DNA of 64,000 nucleotides from an uncultured Bacteroidota bacterium (lineage in GTDB: Bacteria > Bacteroidota > Bacteroidia > Flavobacteriales > Flavobacteriaceae). How positions within the stretch are numbered: position 1 is the stretch's first letter; each line of letters starts with the position of its first letter. Made by a program: the position numbers and the translations under genes. Below, piece after piece: positions 33,380 to 41,868 of this stretch. Location: NCBI GenBank assembly GCA_903842575.1, contig CAIMMM010000006.1, forward strand, positions 137,456 to 201,455, written 5' to 3'. Below the pieces are notes generated by a model. The model did no database searches, was not told where the DNA came from, and saw only the letters and a list, made by a program, of their open reading frames with translations.

Positions 33380-33411
33380 AAAAGTCCCGAGTTAATCGGG
33401 ACCTTTCTTTT
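33379..33411. terminator. Bidirectional terminator between the unknown secreted protein gene and gltX
   Basis: GTCCCGA, a 5-base loop, TCGGGAC, with A residues before and a T-rich run after. It separates convergent genes. Confidence 0.88.
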
Positions 33412-34917
33412 TTATAAACTTGCTATTGCTTTTTCTAATCGCTTGATGGTTTCTTCTTTTCCAATGAGCTCTACAACATCAAAAAGATGTGGTCCTTTCA
33501 AAGCACCAACCAAACTCAATCGAAAAGGCTGCATTACTTTTCCCATTCCAATCTCGTTTTGTATCATCCAATCTTTTACAATGGTTTCAATATTTACCGA
33601 AGTGAAATCTTCAATTGTTACCAAAACAGCAATCAATTGTTGCATCAAATCAGGCGTATCTTCTTTCCAATTTTTAGAAGCTTTTTCATCATAAGAGGTT
33701 GGCGCTTCAAAAAAGAAATTACTCATTTCCCAAAATTCTGAAACGAAATTAGCGCGTTCTTTTATCAAGGAGACTATTTTCGCCAAAGTAGTATAATCTA
33801 CATCAATTCCTTTTTCATAGACTATAGGGGCAAAAGATTTTGCTAAACTTTCATCAGATTGTTTTTGCAAATACTGGTGATTGAACCATTTGTTTTTCTC
33901 CGGATCAAATTTGGCTCCTGCTTTATGCACACGATTTAAATCAAAAACTTCACCCAATTCTTCTAGAGAGAACAATTCTTTTTCTGTCCCATCATTCCAT
34001 CCTAATAGCGCTAAAAAGTTCACCACTGCCTCTGGGAAAAAGCCGTTTTCTCTATAACCAGAAGAGATGCCTTCTTCGGTTTTCCATTCTAATGGGAATA
34101 CTGGAAATCCCATTTTATCGCCATCGCGTTTGGATAATTTTCCGTTTCCAATGGGTTTTAAAATCAAGGGTAAATGAGCAAATTCAGGAGCTTCCCAACC
34201 AAAGGCTTTGTATAACAAAATATGTAATGGCATGGAAGGCAACCATTCTTCGCCACGAATAACATGGGATGTTTCCATTAAATGGTCATCAACAATATTC
34301 GCCAAATGATAGGTTGGCATTCCGTCGCTTTTGAACAATACTTTATCGTCTAAAAGATTGGTGTCAAAATTAATATCGCCACGAATAATGTCATGCAAAT
34401 GCAAAGTTTCATTCACAGGAGTTTTGAATCGGATAACATAGGCTTCGCTATTGGCAATTCTCTTTCCGGTTTCTTCCTTTGAAAGAACTAACGAAGTATT
34501 TAGTTTTTCACGGTTACTCCAATTGTAGATAAATGTTTTCCCTTCGGTTTCGTATTGTTTTCTCAAACTATCCAAAGCTTCAGCTGTATCAAAAGCATAA
34601 TAGGCATTTCCAGAATTTATCAATTGATCTGCATATTGTTTGTACAAAGGTTTTCTTTCGCTTTGACGATAAGGGCCAAATTTTTCATTTTTTCCAACGG
34701 TTTCGCTAGGCGCAATTCCCAGCCATTCCAAAGCCTCCATGATATACTCTTCGGCTCCGGGAACGAAACGGTTTTGGTCGGTATCTTCAATTCGCAAATA
34801 AAAAACGCCGTTGTTTTTTTTTGCAAATAAGTAATTAAATAAGGCAGTTCTAACGCCACCAATGTGTAATGGTCCAGTTGGACTTGGCGCAAAACGAACT
34901 CTGACAGGTCTTGACAT
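33412..34917 (-). CDS. gltX: Glutamyl-tRNA synthetase
   Basis: A class I synthetase charging tRNA-Glu. The track starts at 34944, but ATG at 34917 (MSRPVRVRFAPSPTGPLHIGG) gives the usual N-terminus and a length of 501; the -7 element at 34934-34941 covers the upstream start. The HIGH motif is LHIGG and the KMSKS motif KLSKRDGDK. The C-terminal anticodon-binding region ends GALKGPHLFDVVELIGKEETIKRL. It is monocistronic. Confidence 0.97.
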   Translation of the reverse strand: MSRPVRVRFAPSPTGPLHIGGVRTALFNYLFAKKNNGVFYLRIEDTDQNRFVPGAEEYIMEALEWLGIAPSETVGKNEKFGPYRQSERKPLYKQYADQLINSGNAYYAFDTAEALDSLRKQYETEGKTFIYNWSNREKLNTSLVLSKEETGKRIANSEAYVIRFKTPVNETLHLHDIIRGDINFDTNLLDDKVLFKSDGMPTYHLANIVDDHLMETSHVIRGEEWLPSMPLHILLYKAFGWEAPEFAHLPLILKPIGNGKLSKRDGDKMGFPVFPLEWKTEEGISSGYRENGFFPEAVVNFLALLGWNDGTEKELFSLEELGEVFDLNRVHKAGAKFDPEKNKWFNHQYLQKQSDESLAKSFAPIVYEKGIDVDYTTLAKIVSLIKERANFVSEFWEMSNFFFEAPTSYDEKASKNWKEDTPDLMQQLIAVLVTIEDFTSVNIETIVKDWMIQNEIGMGKVMQPFRLSLVGALKGPHLFDVVELIGKEETIKRLEKAIASL

Positions 34918-34933
34918 TTCAATAAAATTTTTG

Positions 34934-34941
34934 CAAAGATA
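34934..34941 (-). promoter_or_regulatory. -7 element (TATCTTTG) for gltX
   Basis: TATCTTTG on the minus strand, 16 bases before the ATG at 34917. The same element as at glnS. Confidence 0.68.
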
Positions 34942-35004
34942 CAATTTTAGCGATTAGACAAAAGGCAAAAGCCATTAGTAAAGATTTAACTTTTATTGTA
35001 TCTT

Positions 35005-35012
35005 TAAATTTG
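35005..35012 (+). promoter_or_regulatory. -7 element (TAAATTTG) for the DUF4175 gene
   Basis: TAAATTTG lies 34 bases before the TTG start at 35047 and divergent from gltX. It supports a start upstream of the track's 35193. Confidence 0.5.
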
Positions 35013-35046
35013 TACTTTTATCGGTTGTAAAAAGAAGTGCTATAAA

Positions 35047-38000
35047 TTGGAGAATTCAAATCTTATCTATCAAAAATTAGAAAGCTTTATTAAAAAGTTT
35101 TACACAAACGAATTGCTGCGTGGCACTATTTTCTTTGTTGGTTTAGGCTTACTGTATTTTATATTTACGCTTTTTGTGGAATATTTTTTTGGTTGAAACC
35201 CACGGCGAGAACCTGTCTTTTTTGGACGTTTATTAGTGTTGAAGTATTTCTTTTGGTAAGGTTTATTTTGTTTCCCATGTTTAAATTATTTAAACTTCAA
35301 AAAGGGATAGATTATAATCAAGCATCGGGTATTATTGGGAATCACTTTAGTGAAGTAGGTGATAAATTGACTAATTTTTTACAGTTATCGGTTGATAAAA
35401 ACAGATCCGAATTACTATTAGCTTCTATTGAACAAAAAGCAAACACCTTGCGGCCTATTCCATTTGGAAACGCCATTAACTTAGGAAAAAATAAAAAATA
35501 TTTGCCTTTAGTAATTATCCCATTTTTATTTTTTGCATTCTTTTATTTATCAGGCAACAGTCAAATGATTTCTCAAAGTTTTAACAGAGTGGTGCATTTC
35601 AAAGAACAATTTTTGCCGCCAGCACCCTTTGAATTTGTGGTAGTAAATGGGAATTTACAAACGGAACAAAACAAAGACTTTCTATTAAAAGTAAAAACCG
35701 AAGGGAATATTGTTCCCGAAAACGCAATAATTTTCATTGGAAGTGAAAGTTACTTTATGGAAAATACCAAAGCAGGAGAATTTGAGTTTATTATACCAAA
35801 ACCATCCCAAAACGTTGAATTTCATATTGAGTCTTCAACAGTTTCTTCGAAAGAATACGAACTGAATGTGGTTGTCGTTCCTTCGATTGCTGATTTTGAA
35901 ATGGCTTTAAATTTCCCAGGTTATTTAAATAAGAAACCTGAAAATGTAAAAGGAACCGGAAACGCCATTATCCCGGAAGGAACCAGAATTACTTGGAAAA
36001 TGAACACAGTAGCTACTCAAAAAGTGGATTGGCTGGATGCGAATTCTAAAAATACATTTGGCAAACAAGACAATACGTTTTCTTTAACCAAAAATATCAG
36101 CCAAAACACCGATTATCAAATCCTTACTTCCAATAACAAAGTTCAGAATTATGAGAAACTAAATTATAAAATTTCGGTTGTCAAAGACCAATTTCCTACT
36201 ATTAATGTTACTAATGCTCCCGATAGTTTGCGAGTTGGAAAGAATTATGTCTTAGGACAGGTTTCTGATGATTATGGTTTGTCAAAACTTCAAATCGTTT
36301 ATTATTCTAAAGACACACCAAACCTTGTTAAACGAGGAATAATATCCGTTAAAAGAGATATTTACGATCAGTTTGTTTTTTCATTTCCGAGTAATCTTCC
36401 TGTAGAAGAAGGCATTTCCTATGAGTATTATTTTGAGATTTTTGATAACGATGCGCCTCATAATTTCAAAAGCACTAAGTCATCGGTTTTCAGCAACCGT
36501 ATTGCCACCGAAGCGGAGAAAGAAGACGAAATGATGCAACAGCAAAACGAGAATATTAATTCATTACAAAAATCTTTAAATACGCAAGAAAAGCAAATTT
36601 CCGAAATGGAAAAATTGCAAAAAATGGGTAAGGAAAAAGAAACTTTAGAATTCAAGGAACAACAAAAAGTGAATGATTTTATTCAACGTCAAAAACAGCA
36701 AGACGATATGATGAAAGAGTTTACCGAGAAAATGAAAGACAATCTTGAGAAAGTCAAAACCGATAAAAAAGACGAATTAAAAGAGGTTTTAAAAGACAGA
36801 TTGGAGAAGTCTCAGAAAGACTTAGTGAAAAACCAAAAGCTATTGGATGAACTTAAAAAGCTGAATGACAAAATCAGCAATGAAGAATTTTTCGAAAAAA
36901 TGGAGAAGTTCAAACAAAACAGCAAAAACCAAATGAAAAGTTTAGAGCAATTGGTTGAATTGACAAAGAAATATTACGTAGAGAAAAAAGCAGACCAAAT
37001 TGCCGACAAACTAGATAAACTTTCAGAGAAACAAGACAAACTTTCTGAAGCCGATAAAGAAAACAACGAAGAGAAACAGGACGATATAAACAAGGAATTT
37101 GAAAAAATTCAGGAAGAATTAAAGGATTTGGAAAAAGACAATAAGGAATTAAAAAATCCTGTTGAATTGCCAAAAACCGAACCTAAAGAGAAAAGCATTG
37201 ACGAGGATTTAAAGAACGCAAAAGAGCAATTGCAAAAACAGCAGAAAGACAAAGCTAAACCCAAACAAAAAAGCGCTTCCAAAAAAATGAAGCAAATGAG
37301 TCAGGACATGAAAGAATCGATGGATTCTGGAGAAATGCAGCAAATGGAAGAAGATGTTGCCATGCTTCGACAAATTTTAGATAATTTATTAGCCTATTCT
37401 TTTTCTCAAGAAGATGTAATGAAAGAGTTCAGAGGATTAAAACGCGGCTCGCCTTCTTTTAATAAAAATTTAAAGATTCAGCAGGACTTGAAACAGCAAT
37501 TCAAACATGTTGATGATAGTTTATTTGCCCTGTCTTTGCGTAATCCAAAAATTGAGGAACAAATCACAAAGGAAATTGGCGAAGTGCATTACAATGTTGA
37601 TAAGGCAATTGAAAATCTAGCGGAAGCCAATATACCTAAAGGGAATTCACACCAGCAATTTGCTATCTCATCATCAAATAAACTTGCAGATATGTTAAGC
37701 GACATACTAAACGGAATGCAGATGGAAATGTCGGGTTCGGGAATGGGGAAACCAAAACCCGGAAAAGGGGAAGGTTCTGGAATGCAATTACCCGACATTA
37801 TTAAAAAACAAGAAGGACTTGGCGAGAAAGCTAAAAAAGGCTTGAAAAAAGGCGAAAAACCAGGGGAAGGGCAAGAAGGGAAACAGGGCGAAAAACAAGG
37901 AAGTGATGGAAGCCAAGGTAAAGGTAACAAAGGCGAAAAGGGCGAAAAGGGTGTTGGACAAGGTGATGGGGAAGACGGAGAAGACGGAGAAGGAGATGCG

Positions 38001-38402
38001 AAAGCCATTATGGAAATTTATAAAGAGCAACAGCAACTTCGTGATGCGTTACAAAATGAATTAAACAAACAAGGCCTTGGCGGAAGCGGACAAAATGCTT
38101 TGGATCAGATGAAAGAAATTGAAAAACAATTGCTCAACAAAGGCTTTAATAATGATGTTATCCAAAAGATTTTAAATGTAAAGTATGAGTTGTTAAAATT
38201 GGACAAAGCGATACAACAACAAGGGGAAGAAAAGAAACGCCAATCAGAAAGCAACAAGAAAGAATTTTCAAATCAGACGAATGCTTTACCAACTCGACTT
38301 CAAGATTATATTAATAGCATTGAGATTTTAAATAGACAAAGCTTACCTTTGCGCTCCAATTTTAACCAAAAGGTTCAAGAATATTTTAAAAACAATGATT
38401 AG
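35047..38402 (+). pseudogene. DUF4175 family protein, frameshifted near its N-terminus
   Basis: The long ORF from 35193 lacks the family's N-terminus. A second frame, 35047-35196, begins with TTG and reads MENSNLIYQKLESFIKKFYT then LLRGTIFFVGLGLLYFIF, a membrane span, and stops at VEYFFG. In the third frame the text continues WLKPTARTCLFWTF. Adding one T to the seven-T run at 35184-35190 joins them (VEYFFWLKPTART). I recall that intact family members start with this sequence. The result is either a real mutation or a homopolymer error. The full product would be about 1118 residues with two N-terminal membrane spans. Confidence 0.8.
35193..38402 (+). CDS. DUF4175 family protein, main reading frame
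   Basis: 1069 residues from the track, starting at an internal TTG that is not a true start (see the frameshift entry). After membrane spans near the N-terminus and around residue 107 comes a periplasmic domain (about 130-430), then a long coiled-coil rich in Lys, Glu and Gln (about 440-770). A low-complexity Gly/Lys/Glu tract follows (about 890-960, GKGEGSG, KKGEKPGEGQEG, GEKGEKGVGQGDG). The family is known in Bacteroidota with no proven function. Its end overlaps ybeY by 8 bases. Confidence 0.85.
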   Translation: MKPTARTCLFWTFISVEVFLLVRFILFPMFKLFKLQKGIDYNQASGIIGNHFSEVGDKLTNFLQLSVDKNRSELLLASIEQKANTLRPIPFGNAINLGKNKKYLPLVIIPFLFFAFFYLSGNSQMISQSFNRVVHFKEQFLPPAPFEFVVVNGNLQTEQNKDFLLKVKTEGNIVPENAIIFIGSESYFMENTKAGEFEFIIPKPSQNVEFHIESSTVSSKEYELNVVVVPSIADFEMALNFPGYLNKKPENVKGTGNAIIPEGTRITWKMNTVATQKVDWLDANSKNTFGKQDNTFSLTKNISQNTDYQILTSNNKVQNYEKLNYKISVVKDQFPTINVTNAPDSLRVGKNYVLGQVSDDYGLSKLQIVYYSKDTPNLVKRGIISVKRDIYDQFVFSFPSNLPVEEGISYEYYFEIFDNDAPHNFKSTKSSVFSNRIATEAEKEDEMMQQQNENINSLQKSLNTQEKQISEMEKLQKMGKEKETLEFKEQQKVNDFIQRQKQQDDMMKEFTEKMKDNLEKVKTDKKDELKEVLKDRLEKSQKDLVKNQKLLDELKKLNDKISNEEFFEKMEKFKQNSKNQMKSLEQLVELTKKYYVEKKADQIADKLDKLSEKQDKLSEADKENNEEKQDDINKEFEKIQEELKDLEKDNKELKNPVELPKTEPKEKSIDEDLKNAKEQLQKQQKDKAKPKQKSASKKMKQMSQDMKESMDSGEMQQMEEDVAMLRQILDNLLAYSFSQEDVMKEFRGLKRGSPSFNKNLKIQQDLKQQFKHVDDSLFALSLRNPKIEEQITKEIGEVHYNVDKAIENLAEANIPKGNSHQQFAISSSNKLADMLSDILNGMQMEMSGSGMGKPKPGKGEGSGMQLPDIIKKQEGLGEKAKKGLKKGEKPGEGQEGKQGEKQGSDGSQGKGNKGEKGEKGVGQGDGEDGEDGEGDAKAIMEIYKEQQQLRDALQNELNKQGLGGSGQNALDQMKEIEKQLLNKGFNNDVIQKILNVKYELLKLDKAIQQQGEEKKRQSESNKKEFSNQTNALPTRLQDYINSIEILNRQSLPLRSNFNQKVQEYFKNND

Positions 38403-38814
38403 TTTTAATTACGAACTAGAATTTACTATAGAAAATGAAGCCGCCATCGCTGATTGGTTGTCTAAAGTAATACTGTCCGAAAACAAAAAAGAAGGAGAAA
38501 TTAATTATATCTTTTGTGACGACGATTATTTGTTAGAAATAAATCAGCAATATTTAGATCACGATACGCTTACTGATATCATCAGCTTCGATTATTCTAT
38601 AGGAAATGAGCTACATGGAGATATTTTTATTTCAATAGAAAGGGTTTGTGAAAACGCTACAGATTTTAAAGTTTCCTTCGAAGAAGAATTAAAAAGAGTT
38701 TTAGCGCACGGTATTTTACATTACTGCGGATATAAAGATAAAACGCCTGAGGACGAAAAAGCAATGCGCATTAAAGAAGACGAAAAGATAAAAATGTTCC
38801 ACGTGAAACAATAA
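38395..38814 (+). CDS. ybeY: Endoribonuclease YbeY (rRNA maturation factor)
   Basis: A UPF0054 metalloprotein involved in 16S rRNA 3' maturation and ribosome quality control. The 139-residue protein has DTLTDIISFDYS and the metal motif HGILHYCGYKDK. In the standard motif HGxLHLxGYDH the last ligand is His; here Asp occupies it. I recall this as common in Bacteroidota. It overlaps the DUF4175 gene by 8 bases. Its last codons (MFHVKQ) are formed by a parS site. Confidence 0.93.
   Translation: MISFNYELEFTIENEAAIADWLSKVILSENKKEGEINYIFCDDDYLLEINQQYLDHDTLTDIISFDYSIGNELHGDIFISIERVCENATDFKVSFEEELKRVLAHGILHYCGYKDKTPEDEKAMRIKEDEKIKMFHVKQ
38795..38810. promoter_or_regulatory. parS site 1 (ParB-binding centromere), TGTTCCACGTGAAACA
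   Basis: A perfect 16-base copy of the Bacillus subtilis-type parS sequence, TGTTCCACGTGAAACA, within the last codons of ybeY. ParB/Spo0J binds it to load the partition complex and SMC near the origin. No parA or parB gene is in this window. Confidence 0.88.
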
Positions 38815-38850
38815 TTGTGGATTTTCCAGAAGTTAACAGCAAAAAAAAGA

Positions 38851-40722
38851 ATGTTTTTAGAAAAATATGATGTCATAGTTGTCGGCGCGGGCCATGCCGG
38901 TTGTGAAGCCGCTGCTGCTGCTGCTAATATGGGTTGTAAAACCTTATTGGTTACCATGAGTTTGCAAAACATTGCTCAAATGTCTTGCAATCCTGCTATG
39001 GGCGGAATTGCAAAAGGGCAGATAGTTCGTGAGATAGATGCGCTTGGAGGGTATTCGGGAATCGTTTCGGATAAAACCGCTATTCAATTTAAGATGTTGA
39101 ATAAATCTAAAGGGCCCGCAATGTGGTCGCCAAGAGTTCAAAGTGACCGAATGCGTTTCTCAGAAGAATGGCGATTAATGTTAGAGCAGACGCCAAATCT
39201 TGATTTTTATCAAGAAATGGTTAAAGGTTTAATTATTAATAATGGAAAAGCAGAAGGTGTGAAAACATCTCTTGGATTGGAAATAAAAGCCAAAACAGTT
39301 GTATTAACTAACGGAACTTTTCTTAACGGATTAATACATATAGGTGAAAAACAATTTGGCGGAGGGAGAGCCGGTGAAAGTGCAGCATATGGAATTACGG
39401 AAGATTTAACTAATGTTGGTTTTGACTCGGGAAGAATGAAAACAGGAACGCCACCACGGGTTGATGGACGTTCATTGGATTATTCTAAAATGATTAAAGA
39501 GCCCGGAGATTTGATTCCTGATAAGTTTTCTTATTCAGACGAAACGAAGCCATTGACACATCAAAAATTGTGTCACATGACCTATACTTCTTTAGCTGTT
39601 CATGACATCCTCCGCGAAGGATTTGATCGTTCCCCAATGTTTAATGGAAGAATTAAAAGTATTGGTCCTAGATATTGTCCGTCGATTGAAGACAAGATTA
39701 ACCGTTTTGCGGATAAAGAAAGACATCAATTATTTGTTGAGCCTGAAGGTTGGAATACGGTTGAGGTATATGTAAATGGATTTTCAACATCTTTGCCTGA
39801 AGATGTTCAGTTCAAAGCATTACGTTCCGTTGTTGGATTTGAAAACGTTAAGTTTTTCCGCCCTGGTTACGCCATAGAATATGATTATTTTCCGCCTACA
39901 CAATTAAAACACACCTTAGAAACAAAGTTAATAGAAGGATTGTATTTTGCTGGACAAATTAATGGCACTACAGGTTATGAAGAAGCGGCGTCACAAGGAT
40001 TGATGGCCGGAATAAATGCTGCTTTAAAAGTTCAGGAAAAGGAACCTTTGATTTTAAAACGCGATGAAGCCTATATTGGAGTCCTTATAGACGATTTAAT
40101 TACAAAAGGAACGGAAGAGCCCTATAGAATGTTTACCTCCCGAGCCGAGTACCGAATATTATTGCGGCAAGACAATGCCGATTTCAGATTAACAGCCAAA
40201 GGCTACAAGATTGGGTTAGCTTCAGAAAAGAGACTCATAAGAATGGAAAAGAAGCAAAATGCAAGTCAAGCAATGGTTGATTTCTTTAAAGAAACTAGCG
40301 TAACTGTTGCGGAAACAAATCCTATTCTAGAATCAAAAGAAAGCGCAAAAATTGTACAAGCCGACAAAATGTTTAAAATATTTTCACGCCCACAAATTGA
40401 TTTAGAGGATATTCTAAAATTTGAAAAAGTAAAGGAATACGTTGCTGCAAATGGTTTGGATAAAGAGATATTAGAACAAGCAGAAATTCAAGTTAAGTAC
40501 TCGGGCTACATTGAAAAAGAAAGGAACAATGCTGATAAATTAACACGATTAGAGGAGGTAAAAATCCCTGAAAATTTTGATTACAATAAAATAAAATCCA
40601 TGTCGATTGAAGCTAAACAAAAGCTAAGCAAAATTAGACCAATAACAATTTCACAAGCATCAAGAATAAGCGGAGTTTCGCCAAGCGACATTTCAGTATT
40701 ACTAATCTATATGGGGAGATAG
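38851..40722 (+). CDS. mnmG: tRNA uridine-5-carboxymethylaminomethyl modification enzyme MnmG (GidA)
   Basis: An FAD-dependent enzyme that, with MnmE, builds cmnm5U34 in tRNA anticodons. The track begins at a TTG (38815); ATG at 38851 gives MFLEKYDVIVVGAGHAGCEAA, the normal start, and 623 residues. The dinucleotide-binding VGAGHAGCEA is followed by the family signatures MSCNPAMGGIAKGQIVREIDALGG and NGTFLNGLIHIGE, and near the end SASRISGVSPSDI-type text (ASRISGVSPSDISVLL). A parS site lies on each side. mnmG sits near the origin in many bacteria. Confidence 0.97.
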   Translation: MFLEKYDVIVVGAGHAGCEAAAAAANMGCKTLLVTMSLQNIAQMSCNPAMGGIAKGQIVREIDALGGYSGIVSDKTAIQFKMLNKSKGPAMWSPRVQSDRMRFSEEWRLMLEQTPNLDFYQEMVKGLIINNGKAEGVKTSLGLEIKAKTVVLTNGTFLNGLIHIGEKQFGGGRAGESAAYGITEDLTNVGFDSGRMKTGTPPRVDGRSLDYSKMIKEPGDLIPDKFSYSDETKPLTHQKLCHMTYTSLAVHDILREGFDRSPMFNGRIKSIGPRYCPSIEDKINRFADKERHQLFVEPEGWNTVEVYVNGFSTSLPEDVQFKALRSVVGFENVKFFRPGYAIEYDYFPPTQLKHTLETKLIEGLYFAGQINGTTGYEEAASQGLMAGINAALKVQEKEPLILKRDEAYIGVLIDDLITKGTEEPYRMFTSRAEYRILLRQDNADFRLTAKGYKIGLASEKRLIRMEKKQNASQAMVDFFKETSVTVAETNPILESKESAKIVQADKMFKIFSRPQIDLEDILKFEKVKEYVAANGLDKEILEQAEIQVKYSGYIEKERNNADKLTRLEEVKIPENFDYNKIKSMSIEAKQKLSKIRPITISQASRISGVSPSDISVLLIYMGR

Positions 40723-40725
40723 TTT

Positions 40726-40741
40726 TGTTCCACGTGAAACT
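40726..40741. promoter_or_regulatory. parS site 2, TGTTCCACGTGAAACT
   Basis: A 15-of-16 match to parS, 3 bases after the mnmG stop and 1.9 kb from site 1, in the same orientation. The palindromic core GTTCCACGTGAAAC is intact. Confidence 0.85.
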
Positions 40742-40774
40742 AATCTAGCGAAGCCTTATTAAAAAAGACATTAC

Positions 40775-41620
40775 ATGAGTTTTCAAAACAATATTTTTTA
40801 TAAAAAAGTAAAAGATTATTCAGTTTCAAAAGAAATTTTCGATCTGCACCATAACCCTGAATTTGATTTACTGTTAACCTATCCAAAACCAAGTATAGAA
40901 AAATTATCAAGTTATTACGAGAGTGATGATTATATCTCACACACAGATGGTAAACGATCTTTGTTCGAAAAACTGTATCATTTTATTAAAAGCATAGCTT
41001 TAAAAAACAAATTAAAATTAATTAATTCTCAATCTCAAAAAGGAAATCTTTTAGATATTGGAGCCGGAACAGGAGACTTTTTACTTGTTGCAAAAAAAGA
41101 CGGATGGCAAATCACAGGTATTGAACCAGGAGAAAAACCTAGAGCTATTGCCATTCAAAAAGGTGTTTCTTTTGTAAATGATTTAGCGGATTTAGACGAC
41201 AGTTCTTTTGATATAATTACTATGTGGCATGTTTTAGAGCATGTGCCGGATTTGGAATTTCAAATTAAAGAACTAAAAAGGTTAATAAAACCAGAAGGAA
41301 CTATTATAATTGCTGTTCCAAATTTCAAATCATTTGACGCAAATTATTATGGAAAATTTTGGGCCGCTTTTGATGTCCCAAGGCATTTATGGCATTTTTC
41401 GAAAACAGCCATTGAAAAACTTTTTGCAGTCGAAAAATTAAAATTAGTAAAAGTTCTTCCAATGAAATTTGACAGCTTTTATGTAAGTCTATTATCTGAA
41501 AAATATAAAAACGGAGAAATGAATTTCCTAAATGCATTTTGGATAGGATGGAAGTCAAATCGATACGGAAAACAAAATATCGAATATTCATCCCATATTT
41601 ACGTGATAAAAAAAGAGTAA
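40775..41620 (+). CDS. Class I SAM-dependent methyltransferase
   Basis: A 281-residue methyltransferase of the Methyltransf_23 type. Motif I is LLDIGAGTGDFLLVA near residue 92, motif II GIEPGEKPRAIA, and the post-I motif DIITMWHVLEHVPD. The N-terminal 80 residues (IFDLHHNPEFDLLLTYPKPSIEKLSSYYES) contain no CxxC zinc pair that related sugar methyltransferases carry. The substrate is unknown. It follows mnmG by 52 bases across parS site 2 and precedes the Skp-like gene. Confidence 0.88.
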   Translation: MSFQNNIFYKKVKDYSVSKEIFDLHHNPEFDLLLTYPKPSIEKLSSYYESDDYISHTDGKRSLFEKLYHFIKSIALKNKLKLINSQSQKGNLLDIGAGTGDFLLVAKKDGWQITGIEPGEKPRAIAIQKGVSFVNDLADLDDSSFDIITMWHVLEHVPDLEFQIKELKRLIKPEGTIIIAVPNFKSFDANYYGKFWAAFDVPRHLWHFSKTAIEKLFAVEKLKLVKVLPMKFDSFYVSLLSEKYKNGEMNFLNAFWIGWKSNRYGKQNIEYSSHIYVIKKE

Positions 41621-41659
41621 ACGCAATATTATAGCCCCTGCTTTAAAATTTAAGGATGA

Positions 41660-41674
41660 GGCGAATCAATCGCC
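41660..41674 (+). terminator. Weak hairpin after the methyltransferase gene
   Basis: GGCGA, a 5-base loop, TCGCC, followed by GTTTAAAA. A short stem without a proper T run, so only a possible terminator. Confidence 0.3.
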
Positions 41675-41787
41675 GTTTAAAATATATAGGTTGCTTAAAA
41701 CGCTTTATTTCAAGTCAAAATCCATAACATTTCTTTATCTCAAACAAAAAATCCATAACTAATTCTTATTATATTAAAAATTCATGA

Positions 41788-41832
41788 TAAACTACATTTT
41801 CTTCCTCTTTAAGAATAATGTAGTTTATTTTT
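41788..41832 (+). terminator. Inverted repeat with T run, probable terminator upstream of the Skp-like gene
   Basis: TAAACTACATT and AATGTAGTTTA form a perfect 11-base stem around an 18-base loop, followed by TTTTTA. It precedes the -7 element of the Skp-like gene by a few bases, so it insulates that gene from upstream transcription. Confidence 0.6.
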
Positions 41833-41833
41833 A

Positions 41834-41841
41834 TACTTTTG
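41834..41841 (+). promoter_or_regulatory. -7 element (TACTTTTG) for the Skp-like gene
   Basis: TACTTTTG matches TAnnTTTG, 27 bases before the ATG at 41869. Confidence 0.6.
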
Positions 41842-41868
41842 AAAAAACTTAATAAAAAACAATAAATA

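Noticed and set aside
37589-38008. Minus-strand 139-residue Pro/Ser-rich ORF
   Set aside because: It is the antisense shadow of the Gly/Lys/Glu tract in the DUF4175 gene; composition alone keeps it open.
41621-41868. Small RNA or riboswitch upstream of the Skp-like gene
   Set aside because: The visible structure is an inverted repeat with a T run before the promoter, which fits a terminator; no known riboswitch motif seen.
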